The notes under the pieces were generated by a model. That model had not been told where the DNA came from. It searched no databases and worked only from the letters and a program-made list of their open reading frames with translations. From positions 1,922,001 to 1,986,000 of the forward strand of contig VSJF01000004.1 of NCBI GenBank assembly GCA_009739215.1: a stretch of DNA of 64,000 bases, written 5' to 3'. Origin of the DNA: Floccularia luteovirens. Lineage: Eukaryota > Basidiomycota > Agaricomycetes > Agaricales > Squamanitaceae. Positions 48,401 through 61,077 of the stretch are shown one piece after another. Position 1 is the first letter of the stretch. Every line of letters starts with the position of its first letter. The position numbers were made by a program, and so were the translations under genes.

Positions 48401-49980
48401 TCTTCATCATAATCATCCAGATCGTTCCCAAACCAAGCAGTAACAGATTGCACCACGCAAGCGCCACGCGGGCCTGCAGGCTTGAAACAGACATCTGTTA
48501 ACTTTTGTCCATTTGGTGACCGAAGCGCGCGAATATCTTCTTCCACTTTAAACCAATAGTTGAGGTGTTCCCATGAAAGTACAGGTCCTTTGGGGGTAAT
48601 AACGATGTCAGAAGAAACGTTCTGTGGTACCTCGATTACACCATCGCTGGCGGTGACGAAAATCTGCTCAGTGCGATAGAAAGGCCCAAAATTCTCGTCG
48701 AAGAACTCCTTCTGTACCTTACTGTCAGATGAAGGTGAAACCCAAAGACGGACAGGATCCGTCTCTATGTCAAATTTCTTCCATCCAATATTGAGTAGGC
48801 CAACAATCAGAAAAACGAATGCAAAGGTCAACCAAGGTGAGGAGGCAGCGAACAAACCGAGTTTGTAAAATGCACGACGGAGGATATTATTAAGGGGATA
48901 TTGGCGTGGCTGAACAGTATCCATGGTATCTAGGAGTGAGGCCCCACGACCTAAATGACGTGACTCTGACTGTGTTCCAGTAGAATCTTCTTCAATGTAC
49001 TGCGAAAGAGAAGCCGCACCAACGAGCCCACGAGAATGTGATCTTGGAGAGGCCGTTTCTTCTGAAAGTGCAACTCGTTCGTATGTCTTTTCTCTACGTT
49101 TTCTGATCGTTTTTTCTATGATGTACCCGAGGAAGAAGCCAAAGACCGCAACGGAATAGGCAAGTATAAGAACGAAGGACAAACAAGACAGAAATCCAAC
49201 ATGGCAGGTTGGATCCCTGGAAGGAGGTGGAACGTAGGGCAGGACTGGACATATGTCAGGGCAATCTATGCAGGTACAGCGACTGCCAAGGTCTGCGTCG
49301 CTACAACTTCTTGGTGTCGTATTCAAAGCTGAAAATTGAGGTGGAGTTGCGAGGGGAAAATCAATTTGGAACGGACTACCAAGGGGTTTCTCGTCGCCCA
49401 TGTACTTCAAGAAGGATAAGTAATCTTTAGCACCTCCGCCGATGAAATCCATTGCAAAGCTGTTCGTTGTACCAACTTGGACACCCTTGCAGCTATCGAA
49501 GAAACCTTGACCATATTTCTCAGATACAAAGAAGTCGACTGATTGTACCGCTGTTTGACCAGTTGAGGTTGTCTGTGTGGAAGTTACGTTTAGGAAGGTG
49601 GACTGGTCCGGAGAGCAGGTGAATGAGCAGAAAAACGAGCGAAAATTATTTCTGCATGCTGGACAAGGCGATATCAATCCGTCGACTTGCTTGAAGTTGC
49701 TCCGCAAAGCCTCTACTTGATCTGTCATGCAACAAACTGGGCCCTCTGCATATTCTGAGCCGCAGACATCAATAAGAAGCGAGCGGAATTTAACATCTTC
49801 TGGCTGTTATTTTTTTGACCTAAATACAAGCTTTCTGCATTCAAAATGAAACCCACCTCAGCTGGAGGTCCGTCATATGGACATGGAAGGTCTTTGCCAA
49901 ACAACCCCTTCTTCCCGCAAGACGCCCTCATAGAGCAACGGTTTTGGTCACCCATCGTCTCTGCAATTGCGTCTTCTACC
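45499..49980 (-). CDS. NCR1: NPC1 sterol transporter (Niemann-Pick C1 / Ncr1)
   Basis: A multi-pass vacuolar/lysosomal sterol exporter of the RND family. The Cys-rich N-terminal sterol-binding domain shows QNRCSMRASCGKKGLFGKDLPCPYDGPP and CPACRNNFRSFFCSFTCSPDQS. Sequence continues through CTCIDCPDICP, the first TM helix, the luminal MLD, the sterol-sensing domain (GLFGISLVILSVSSSVGFFSAVGVKV..., FLVLAVGVDNVFILVHEL) and, in later exons, MGVMAIWGINLNAISLVNLV and GIAVEFCAHIARAF. It ends FLADDDSLASD at TAA 45499-45501. The first supported codon follows an acceptor at 49981; the upstream exon with the signal peptide is unresolved (see findings). Human NPC1 is similar in plan. Confidence 0.96.
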
Positions 49981-50167
49981 TAATAAAGGGAAAACAAGGT
50001 GAGGGGGATGGATGGGAGATACACGGAATCAGAGTAAGTACTTGTATTTTGAAATGTAGACATACATGCATGTGCCAGAGTGGGGTCATGACGCGACGTG
50101 ACTTCAATGCACGTGACAACATACTCTCATAAATCTAATCATTGCCCTTCCACTCAGTTGTCTTAGC
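49981..50167. promoter_or_regulatory. NPC1 5' exon and DPH1 promoter interval
   Basis: 187 bp that must contain both the NPC1 first coding exon with its promoter and the DPH1 promoter. A CACGTG motif lies at 50110-50115, and a GTACTT donor candidate and a TTATTAG acceptor flank a possible NPC1 intron. Confidence 0.4.
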
Positions 50168-51882
50168 ATGTCTAATTCGACGAAACCTCGAAAGAAGTTT
50201 ATTGGCAGCAAATCTGCAAAACCCTCTAAACCAGGCGTACAATCTGCTCCCAGTAATAGGATACCTCCTGAGATTCTTCTTGATCCACAGCTCAACGCTG
50301 CAATCAAGCAGCTACCACCAAACTATTCTTTTGAAATACACAAAACCATCCACCATATTCAAAAAAATAATGCCTCTATGGTGGCTTTGCAGATGCCTGA
50401 AGGTCTTCAGATGTTCGCATGTACTATTGTCGACATTATCGAGCGGTATAGTGAGTTAATATTGTAGTCATGTAAATATTTAACGATCTGGACAGGTTCA
50501 CTAATGCTTTGACTGTTATCATGGGTGATGTTACGTATGGAGCATGTTGTGTTGATGATTATACAGCCGTCGCTCTCGGCTGTGATATGTTGATACATTA
50601 CGGACATAGCTGTTTAGGTATGGCTCCCACGACTTCACTACCTCATAAAAATAATGAATGTATCAGTTCCTATGGATCAAACTTCAATCAAGACACTATA
50701 TGTTTTTGTGGAAATTGCAATTGACGACGTGCACCTCTCTGAGACTGTGCGATTGAATCTTCCTTCCGATCGACATACATTTCGTGAAACATTATTGGGT
50801 GCTGAACAAGAAGAAAAACCGATTGGTACCCGAATTGGATCTATTCGCTACCTTCAGATAGAATCCCCAAATTTGTCAGATGCTGATGGTGCGGAAGCAA
50901 TTACAACAACATCACGCGAACCAACACGGCTAGCTCTCGTTTCGACCATTCAGTTTGTTGCCGCTCTTCAAAAGCTCAAAGAGGGCCTTTGCGCCGATTT
51001 ACCGAATATTGAATCTGAGCCTTCGTCAACGGATCCACTTGTATCCAAAGACGACCACGTTCTACGAAAGAGGCAATCGGTAATTTGGGGTGGGAAGTAC
51101 GAAGCAATAATTCCAAGATCAAAACCCTTGTCTCCAGGTGAGATCTTAGGGTGTACTGCTCCCCGTCTAGGTGATGTCGACGCTCTCATGTAACTTATTG
51201 ATTTATCTCGTTTTTCATCTGATACTCATGACATCTGATTCAGCTATCTGGGTGACGGGCGCTTCCATTTAGAATCAATCATGATCGCGAACCCTACTAT
51301 ACCTGCTTTTCGCTATGATCCATACTCGAAAAAATTGACGAGAGAATGGTACGACCACCAAAAAATGCAGCTGACACGACATCAAGCGGTAGCAGCCGCG
51401 CGACAGAGTCTAGAAGACGTCTCACCATCAAAGCAACTGCGAGGTGATGCACCGTTATGGGGCATAGTCCTTGGCACTCTGGGCAGACAAGGAAGTTTGA
51501 ATCAATTCAAGGTAGGACATCAACCCCTCAGTGTCCTCCCGAAAATTCTGACTTGCAGCAGGCCATCACCCACCAGCTAGAGGGAGCCAAAAGTCCAGTT
51601 GATTACATCCAGATCTTATTATCAGAACTTTCACCGACCAAACTCATGCTGTTCAATCCCCACATATCCGCTTTTGTGCAGACTTCGTGTCCACGGTTAT
51701 CAATCGACTGGGGCTATGCATTTGACAAGCCATTACTCAGTCCTTATGAGACTGCTGTTGCAGTCGGTAAGGCTGATAGCTGGCTCGCAAAATCCGATAC
51801 AGGTGCAGCAGGTACTTATCCCATGGACTTTTACGAAGCTGGTACCCCTTGGGCTGTTGCCAGGTCCAGAGCTTCCTTCTGA
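50168..51882 (+). CDS. DPH1: Diphthamide synthase subunit Dph1 (radical 3-amino-3-carboxypropyl transferase)
   Basis: With Dph2 it transfers the 3-amino-3-carboxypropyl group of SAM to His of elongation factor 2, the first step of diphthamide synthesis. The start [10 protein letters not shown] leads to [20 protein letters not shown]. The conserved blocks are [22 protein letters not shown] (first Fe-S Cys), HYGHSCLVPMD across an intron (second) and [23 protein letters not shown] (third), so all three cluster Cys are in place. A polar insert between residues about 190 and 250 is longer than in yeast. The C-terminus ends [12 protein letters not shown]. Confidence 0.95.
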
Positions 51883-53276
51883 TATATTCCCGGAAATTTT
51901 GGCAACGCAGACAGCGTATTGGATACAGTCCACTAGTTGGCAAATTTAAACAACCGATGATGCTGTCCATCATCCTAATGGACTGATAATGATAAACGGC
52001 GGCATATGTAATCGCATCAATCACGTTGGAATAACGGCTGATAAACGAATACGCTAGTGAACGAATATGATATGTTCTTGGGACAAGGAGCAAGTCCCGG
52101 TATACTGCTTAGGCAGCGAAGAAATTCGACGCTCTTTCACCACGAACAAATACTAAATGTGTAGTAATTAATGCATTATAATAGCCCATTAAGTAGTATC
52201 AATGGGAGGAGATGTCTGGGTATTACAAATGATCGAACAGGGTGGATGATGGGTTCGGACCGGTTCATGGCATGATATGCATAACACGGTCACCCTATTT
52301 ATCCTCCAGCTCAATTCCTCTTCATTTTACCGTCATTCGACAGATATGTTTTGCGTGATATGTCATACTATTGTGAACTGCCGACGTGGAAATTTATCTG
52401 TCCTTCTCAAGCCGGCCGAATGCAGCGGAAAATACATTGATGGCTTGGGCTTATGTGTGACTGAGCGTGACTAGCGCTGAAAAGCTTAGATTGATCATGC
52501 ATGGTTCTCCTCGCTTAGGTATATAACATGTGGAGCACCACAACAATACAACACAAGGGGCCTCAGATCAGCAACAATAGGCAAAGGACTAAGTATCCAT
52601 GAACATTGCTAACAAGTGCGTCGATTTCCAATATAAATACTCCGGAAATAATTCTGCGCTCAAACTTCAAGCTTCAATTTTGGTTCCGTTTTCAGATCTG
52701 GCGTGTAATACAATTCTATAAATGGGTCAAAAAAAAAAACCCGCAGTCCACACCCCATACACGGCCAGCCCTGAAAATTGTCAGCCGATGTTACTTGCAA
52801 CATGAGGCAAAACCTTAGGCCTTAGGCCTGAAATCTTAGTTTTAGTCCATCAGAATGCCTGTGAGCTAAGACAACATCCACCAACTTTTGTTGTATGTAT
52901 ATCTGACAATACAGCAAATCCATGTAGAGCTCAACAATATTTTGTGGCGTCAACTTTAAACAAACTTTACCCAGATATAAATCTTTCCACGAAGACAAGA
53001 CCCTGTCATGGAGGCAACTTCCATTTTCTATACGGTTCCTCTTCTGAGCCAGGCACCATGTGTATGCACTATGGTGAGATGCCATGGTACTCACCGGTTT
53101 ACCAAAACGTAATTCAAAGGGTTGGATCGCCTTTATTCCTGCCCTTCAAGAGTACAGTGACATGCAAAAATTCCTCTTCTGAACTCCCCCTACCTATTGC
53201 TTGCTGTGGTCCATCCCCGCTCTTTTGGCTGTTTTAGCTACCCCATTTGTGTGTAGCGAGTCCTCCCCTACTCATG
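51883..53276. other. Gene-poor interval
   Basis: 1.4 kb with short frames only. An A10 run lies near 52731. No RNA gene or repeat boundary was recognized. Confidence 0.45.
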
Positions 53277-54956
53277 GCTTCTCCACAAGAGTTGGCAATT
53301 GAATTGCTGCTTACTGTAGACCGGGTCCACTATTGTCAACGCAAGTATCGTATGTCGCCTCGTTTGTTTCTCGGACTAATGTTTTCTGTAAAGTTGCCGC
53401 TACTCTTGTCGCGATCTACGACCATAGTGAGTACTGATCATGCTTTATATTAGTCCGAGCTTCATTTACAATTTGTCTGAAGTTTGCACACTGGACGTTG
53501 AGGTAAGATCTACTTTTTCTTGCCACCCTCTGAAACAGAACTGACTCACAAATATAGTATGAATATGTTTGGGTAAATGCGGTGCAATGTGTCTACCCCT
53601 ATTGTTGTTGATTATTTCGATAGAGAAGGAAATGGTCCTGGTCCAAGCTACTATTTTTTGGGGTACGTTTTGCTAGTCATACACTGGTATCATACCCACT
53701 GATCTACTGTTGATGTAAAGATACGCTACTTTGGCGAATCCTTCCTTATGTGAGAACATCGCTAAATCCTTGCCTGCTAGTTGATTTGACCTAAATTCCT
53801 CTCTATGAAACCCTAGTTTTGAATCTATCTGTTAGTGGTTTCCAACTGGTCTCATATTGTGACCATATTGAACCATTCGATTTATAGTGTTTCTCAATAC
53901 TCGTCCCACCCAAAAAGTAAGCTGTTTCTTGCCCTAAGGATATCAAGTACTGATTATGCACTAGTTGTGCGTTGCTCGTGGTTTGTTGAATTTCCCGTAT
54001 AACTAACCAGGACTTTCGTCATCATGTTATAGCTGTGAGTTCACTCGATAATATATACCATAATGGTTCTCAAATCGATTCAGGTTTCTGGGGTTTTACT
54101 TTCATGCCCGTGGGGAGTTCTATAATGATCTGGCTGTGTCAAGGTTGGTGGGTTCTGGTTCTTGAAAATATGGATACTGATAAACTGCAGCCATCTTACA
54201 ACTGAGGATATATGCACTATATCGCAACAACATTCGAATCAAAATACCACTCATTTGCTTGTATCTAGCTCAAATTGGTGGTATGATATATACCACTGCA
54301 GTTACTCAGATGGTCTTCACAGGTAATAATGTTCTATGCTTTCAACACAATAATACTCAATTGCTGTTATAGTGGTCAACGAACCCATGCCGGGTATATT
54401 TGTCTGTGCAGTCTACAACACTCCACCTCAGATTGGCATGTACTGGGTTTCTGTTGTTGGCTTTGAAAGCGTCTTGTTTCTTCTTGCCATCTGGGTAGTA
54501 ATTCATGATTTCTGGAGGTTAAAAGTATTCAGATCCCTCCACAATGACTCAATCCTTCAAGTTATTCTTCGCGACAGTATTGCCTACTTCTTCGTGCAAG
54601 TTTCTTGTTTGAATTATCAATTATCTACCCACTTATTCTTTACTTATAGTGCATTTGCGGCGTATGTTACAACGGCGGTGATGTGGATTCGGTTTCCGGT
54701 AATATGTTTCACCAAAATGCCCAGTAATTATCTAACTATCCTACAGACAATCCATCCTGAGCTATCAGCTTGCTTCACACAAGCAGCGACAACTATGCTT
54801 GGCTCACGCCTTGTTTTGAACCTGTCGCAAGCCCATTACGAAGGATTTGAGACGGAATCTTCTTTATGGTCGACTAGTCGAGACGTCAGATCACTGAAAT
54901 GGAATCATCCAGAACCATCTCACACTGTCGCAGACAGCGATGCAACAATGTCATGA
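53277..54956 (+). CDS. DUF6533-type seven-helix membrane protein
   Basis: Many small exons. The N-terminus assembles as MASPQELAIELLLTVDRVHYCQ...RKYLAATLVAIYDHICTLDVEYEYVW and RRKWSWSKLLFF across four introns. This is the YD-hxxTLxxEhxxVWxRKWSxxKLLF signature of the agaricomycete DUF6533 family. Later exons encode AILQLRIYALYRNN, PLICLYLAQIGGMIYTTAV and VVGFESVLFLLAIWV, then LRDSIAYFFVQVSCL and SAFAAYVTTAVMW, with a polar cytosolic tail. Family members are GPCR-like and often expanded in mushrooms, with unknown ligand. Exon borders between 53700 and 54130 are uncertain. Confidence 0.75.
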
Positions 54957-57047
54957 TAGTGTGTCTGTTATGGTTTCTCTCTGAGAGTCGCAACTAATTC
55001 GAATTTCTCAGGTCTAGTCTTCCAACATTTATTCTCAATTTCCACAAAATGTATTGACTTAGTGCAAGTCCTACTGTTTATTCAATTTTATCCAATAAAA
55101 AGGTTTAAAGGGCTCTGAGAATGAAATCATACGATACTCAAACCTACCTCACTATTTGAGCGATTTCTTTGTCTTGTTCAAAAGGAGTTGGTTACACTTG
55201 GCAAAACGAACCCTTGTGGTTTGGTAAACAGAGGGGCTGTGTTGCTCTCCACATCCACCAGGGATTCTCGGACGTGAGACATTTTGAGCGCAAGGCAGCT
55301 AATCTCTTGCGGAGGTACGTTAATAGCCTAGATTCGGCCGTTTCGAGGTGACGTTAAGTCACTTTGATTGTGGGCAACCGTTGTGTTGGGTTGGAGGGCT
55401 GCGGTTTCAAATGTTCGGAGGCATCCGCAAATCTCATATGGAGCAAAAACAAATTCATACCTCTAAGTTAGGAGCGGAATTACTTACGGATAAGTTTTGG
55501 ACATAATCTCGGAAAAGCAGGGTACAGGCCTGAACCTGACAGATAGGCGATCAAATCTGTGGACAAAATGATGCAATTTTCGGTACCCTTTTGAATGGGT
55601 AAATCTTCAGAGTAGCCTAGCTTTAATGGGCTTTAAGTGGAATACAGGTTGTTCGCGAGCGATATTGAATTAAGCGGCACAAAGATAAAGCTTTGACTCA
55701 AGCTAGCTTGTCTGTCCATATGCTGTTGATGGCATACCCTCATGTAAGACGAATATATTTTAACAACTGACACGAAAATATACGCATCAAATTCAAGGAT
55801 CGCGGGTAGTTACAGTAATGATGCAGATGCGTGGGACATACGCAATCTTTTTTAAAATCAAGGAGTTGCTAGGGCAGCCTCATACTTTTCCGAAAACATG
55901 CTCAGTAGAACTGATCCCTCTGAAGATCCTACAACGTTACTATAACCGATTAATGCCATTGTAGCAAGGGTTTATCAAAAGTGCGGGCGAATGATGAAAG
56001 TCCCTGCTGAGATATATTAAGTACATATTGAATTTAAATTCAGGCGAGCGGGTACTATAGCACATATACATTCTAACGTGCAGTAGTGAGAGAAATAGAG
56101 GGTCCGAACTGAAAGCCATATTGGAATTACATACACAGAGAGAAGAACCTATTTCGTAATGAGTATCTTGTGTGGCAACGCGCGACTGCAATAGGTTATG
56201 TTACTTATGACATTTAAATTGACATGAAGTTGAGAAAAAAAAAGATCTGTTATGAAATAGACCGATCGGATTATTGAGCTGTTGCAATTTGTATTGCATA
56301 TATCATCCGATGTTCACGGTCCAACTAACTGCTATAAGATATTTCCAGGGTGCGTCGACAAATTTCACTGGACGTATGGGCAGCAACTAGTTTGTTGCAA
56401 ACGTTCGAAATCTCCAAAGAGAAGAAGAGCGAGATAATCAAGAATTAGGGCATTGTAGATAGGATATCGTTAATTTGGACAGCATAACCAAAATTTGCAC
56501 GTCAGGCGGTGCACACTTGCTTATCTCTGTATTAAACCTAGAAAACCCCAGAACCTCGGACCAGGTCCAAGGCTGTAAAATTTTCAAAGTAACAAGCATC
56601 ATATTTCTGTGATGCATACCGAGCGTTATGACGTTGTAGAAGATTAATTTGATTCGATGATAAGCACTAGGTACATACGTGCCGGAAAATTACTGCTTAG
56701 ATTCATTGAAGAGAAGCTTGATAATGGAATCGTTCATCAGCTTCTCGGATTCAAGGACTTTCGCATTAGATATAGCGGTTGGAAAGGGGGAATTGTATGG
56801 CCTCTTCAGGCTTCCTTGAATAAAGTGGTATGAAAGCCAGTCCAGCCGATCATTGAAAGTAAGCATTTCATTAATGACCTATCAGAGGGAAAATTGCTGT
56901 TGGATCATTGCAAGAGACATAGCAGGTAGAAGAACGAATGCAAGTAATTAGTACTGTTTTGCTTTTCAGGGTACTTTCGCGATCACATGATACAATGGCT
57001 CAAGGTTTTTGAGGCTCGGGCTGTTTAGCCTTGTACAACATTGTTCT
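54957..57047. other. Gene-poor AT-rich interval
   Basis: 2.1 kb. The longest frames (55169-55351 plus, 55940-56191 minus) carry no domain. No tRNA-like box pair or terminal repeat was seen by eye. Confidence 0.45.
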
Positions 57048-57645
57048 ATGTCACCAATAGAGGATGACGAAGATCATCAGAAGCGCGAAATACGCCTTAC
57101 GATCCCACAACGCTTTTATCTTGTACCGGGAGCAGCTGTTATTGTAGGGGCAATGATAGGCGTTGTGCGAGGCGGGCGTGCAACATCTTTACGCTTTTTA
57201 GCGGAGAATGCGCACCGACCACCTACGACGGTGCAAGGGTGGTATTTCTACAATAAGACAAAGAACTACAAGGTCATGCTAGGCGGACTGAAAGGTGCGG
57301 GGTCAGAAGCGGGAAAATTAGCGATAGTTGCGTTGGGCTGGGTCGGGATTGAAGAGGGGCTGCAGCGTATTGGCTGGAATGAAGTAAGCGAAGTAGGAGC
57401 TGCAGTGGGAACTGCTGGTATCTTCTCTGCTGTATGTAAGTGGAGCTGTTTCACTGCAGACTTGCACAGAAGAGTTGTTCCTAGATGTCTTATAACTCTT
57501 ATTCGTTTCAGACCGACTACCATGGAAAGTGACACGCCGGACAGTGGCACTTGCACTGATTTTGGGGAGCAGTCTCAAAGCGCTCATCTGGAGCAAAAGC
57601 CAATTGCAGGACCGAGCAGCTAAATTGGAAAAAGACATGGAATAA
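57048..57645 (+). CDS. Conserved Tim17-like membrane protein, function unknown
   Basis: Two exons; the first ends SAVY at 57434-57436 and the second gives RLPWKVTRRTVALALILGSSLKALIWSKSQLQDRAAKLEKDME. About 165 residues. The ATG at 57048 starts MSPIEDDEDHQKREIRLTI. Gly-rich hydrophobic stretches (FYLVPGAAVIVGAMIGVVRGG; GLKGAGSEAGKLAIVALGWVGIEEGL; VGAAVGTAGIFSAV) with RG and GxxxG spacing resemble Tim17/Tim22/Tim23-fold proteins. It may lie in the inner mitochondrial or peroxisomal membrane. The assignment rests only on helix pattern and glycine spacing. Confidence 0.62.
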
Positions 57646-58098
57646 ATTTATTCTGGGCATTCTGACTAGGAACTGTGTCATGTTTTGTTCCGCACCCAAT
57701 ACGAGGGTTTCTATTGGAGTATAAACTGCGGCCGGCGTTTGCGGCTTGACATTTACAGTATGAGCCGAAGGTAAACCAATGTCGCTTGTATGGAGGGAGT
57801 AAATTTTACTGGAAGATGGTTGGACAGTTCTGATAGCTGTGATAGATGGATAGGCTGATAAGGAGATGATAGTACAAACAAGATGATTGGGGTGTAGATA
57901 GAGTTGTACGTATAAAGAGCTGCAGAAGGGGATGCCCGACATGAATCAGACAATGTCTCGCTTATAATTGCGGGATGTCAATGACTCCTAAGCGTTGAGA
58001 GAATTCCAAAGTCATAAAGACGGCCATAGTTTTGTAGTTGAACAACTTTTCTTGTCAGTGCTGGAGAAATCGCTCCACACGGGAGTGCACCACACCAC
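57646..58098. other. Intergenic region, SCH9 promoter
   Basis: 453 bp; antisense frames at 57517-57942 are shadows. Nothing further recognized. Confidence 0.45.
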
Positions 58099-61077
58099 AT
58101 GGCTCAGACTCCAATGACTGCTTCCACATTCGACAAATCATCGTCTTCACCTCCTCTTTCTCTCGGAACCCTTCACAGTGCTGCTATTCCATCATCCTTT
58201 TCCCGGTTTTCATATCTTGCTGCGTTTCAGATACCCAAAGCCATGATCAAGCTTTGGCCCACATCTCCGGGGGACCAATTGACGCCCAAAGTGAGCCAAA
58301 ATGGGTGCCAGCAAGACAAGAACCCTTTCGACCTCCTTCCCGCATCGCCTACCATCCCTACAACGACGGGCCCTACTACGCCAACGGCTGTTCATCCATT
58401 GCTCGCGCATCCTTCATCACCATTCATTCCGTCTTCAACAGGCACCTCGGCCAACGGCGGATCGGCAGCATCAGATCTCACGCCTTTAGGCACAACTGGC
58501 CTTGCTGGTTTTCCTGCTGCTCTGCCAACAACTCAGCTCTCTCTTCATGCTCCCGTCTTCAACATGCAACAACCCCCTCCTGGTAACCGCAAACCCATCT
58601 CCAAGCTATCTATCTCCTCTTCTACACAACCCACGTCCCCAGTCACCACCACACCACATTCTAATGTCTCAAAAGGACAGATCCATGTCAAACTAATTCA
58701 AGCTCGTGGCCTCAATGTTCGTTCAGCTCGCGCTCGCCCATACGTTGTCGTGCAATTCGAGCAAAACGAGTTTGTCAGTCGTGACCCAACAGACGAAACT
58801 GATAAGGAAGTAAAAGGCACTCCAACTAACGTCTCGCGCAATGGTTCTTCCAACGCAATATCTGCTCTAGGAGTCATCGGTTTTAAAGTGGCTGCGCGGG
58901 ATGCAAGTAGGAAAGGAAGTAAATCCAGTACAAATACATCCCCATCATCATCAGTGTCATCAGGCAAGTCTACTATACCACCATCGCCGTCAGCACCACT
59001 GCCAGGTACACCCAATGGACTTTTTGGTCATCTTTCTGCCCACAATCCCATGTGGAAACATGAGGTATCCTTGTTAGTAACCTCTTTTTTGCTCCCATCT
59101 TGCCACACAATATGCGATTGGCCGTATGGCTTACATTTTTTTTTTGCTTTCTTTAGCGATGTCACATCGGAGGAGTCAGCAATCACCTTCAATGTGTATG
59201 ACCGAGCCATTGAGGACCAGGGTTTCTTAGGGACAGTCCAAATCAAACCCGTATTGATACACGACCACACCGTTGATCAATGGTACAAGTAAGTTATATT
59301 CCCGCAGCTATCCGGCAATGCATTGTCTACCCGTCCGGTACATTAACTGACCGGTTTTTGCTATTTTTTTCTAGGCTCCGGCCATTCGAAAACGAGGTGG
59401 TGAGTGGCGAAATGCGTGTACAGATAACGTTTGAGCAATATAAGGTAATTTTCGTCTTTTTCTTTACGTCACGCATTCGTGTCGAGCGCTAATTGACATG
59501 CAATAGACAAAACGCGCCTTAACGCCAAGAGACTTCGAATTTCTTAAACTGATTGGACGCGGAACTTTCGGCAAAGTTTTTCAGGTCCGCAAAAAGGATA
59601 CCAAGCGTATATATGCCATGAAGGTCTTGTCAAAGAAGGAAATTGTGGCAAAGAAAGAGGTCGCCCATACCATAGGAGAACGCAAAATCTTACAACGTTC
59701 ATTAGAGTCGCCTTTCTTGGTCGGCTTGAAATTCAGCTTCCAGACGGACTCTGATCTATACCTCGTTACCGATTTCAAGAGTGGAGGAGAGTTATTCTGG
59801 CATCTGCAACGGGAAACCAAGTTTTCGGAAGATCGAGCACGTTTCTATATTGCCGAATTGACATTAGCCTTAGAACACCTACATAAATTTGACATCGTAT
59901 ACCGGTATGTAACCAATCACCTCACTATTCTATTGAACCAGCCTAAAACAAACTTTATTTCTGCAGGGATCTGAAACCAGAGAATATTCTGCTAGATGCC
60001 ACAGGGCACGTAGCTCTGTGCGACTTCGGTTTGTCTAAGGCGGATCTACGGGCCGATGAGCTCACGACGACATTTTGTGGCACAACCGAGTACCTTGCGC
60101 CCGAAATCTTGTTGGACGAACATGGGTATTCGAAGATTGTGGACTTCTGGTCCCTTGGAGTTTTGCTGTTTGAGATGTGCTGCGGATGGAGTCCGTTTTA
60201 CGCAGAAGATGTGCAGCAGATGTACAAAAACATATGTTTTGGAAAAATCCGCTTTCCGAAAGGTGTCATCAATGAAGATGGGAAGCAGTTTGTCAAAGGG
60301 GTGAGTGAATATTGAACTATTCATTGCTCGTCCACAAGCCCCATATCTTCGGTTGACTGATTCCATTTTTAATCCTGCTATCAATAGTTGCTCAACCGGA
60401 ATCCAAGACATCGTCTCGGAGCACAACGTGATGCGGCAGAACTTAAGGAACATCCCTTCTTCCAGTCCATAGATTGGGTCGCACTCTCTTTAAAGCAAGT
60501 GACTCCACCTTTTAAACCCGTCGTCGAATCCGATGAGTCTACAAACAACTTTGATCCGGAGTTCACTTCGGCGGATATTCGGGAAGTTGCGTTTGCGGAA
60601 ATGGACCTGGATGAAGAAGACCCCTCAGAGGCGTGGGTATCCCAATCCATCAGCGGCATTGGGTTAACGCACACGCCCAATGGACCACTTGGAAGTGAAC
60701 GTGAAAGATCGACATCCAAGACCACCAGCCCGTTCTCTCCCTTGAGTCCTATTAATGGCTCGATGAATGGTAGTGCAGCTTCTAAAGGGATTCAAATCCA
60801 GTCGAAGAAAAAGAAGAAAGATCCATTAGGAAGTCCTTTGACGAATAGTGTGCAAGAGAACTTCCGAGGGTTCACATACTCCGGAGGCGAAAGTGTGGTT
60901 GCATCAATGGCCGGTGCAATGGGTAAACGGGACGAGGAAGAGGAGGCTGTGGATGACGAAGAGGTTCCGGAGGTCACGACGGAAGATGAGTTTGAAGATA
61001 CAGGAATGAGTGCGGGGCGATATGCGAATGCACGTCGAAAAGGTCTAGGGTTTGACTCACACGAAGACATGTCATGA
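58099..61077 (+). CDS. SCH9: AGC protein kinase Sch9 (C2 domain plus kinase)
   Basis: TORC1-dependent S6K/Akt-like kinase. The first 190 residues are Ser/Pro-rich and disordered. The C2 domain starts KGQIHVKLIQARGLNVRSARARPYVVVQFE and, after a large Ser insert and an intron, ends HEVSFDVTSEESAITFNVYDRAIEDQGFLGTV. The kinase has GRGTFGKVF, AMKVLSKKEIV (VAIK lysine), YRDLKPENILL (YRD in place of HRD), CDFGLSK, activation loop TTTFCGTTEYLAPE and DFWSLGVLLFEM. The AGC tail has the hydrophobic motif FRGFTYSG. C2 before an AGC kinase is the Sch9 plan. Extra acidic C-terminal residues follow the hydrophobic motif, unlike the short yeast tail. Confidence 0.94.

Noticed and set aside
57266..57638. Minus-strand frames opposite the Tim17-like gene
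   Set aside because: Shadows without domain; sense strand has helix and splice support.
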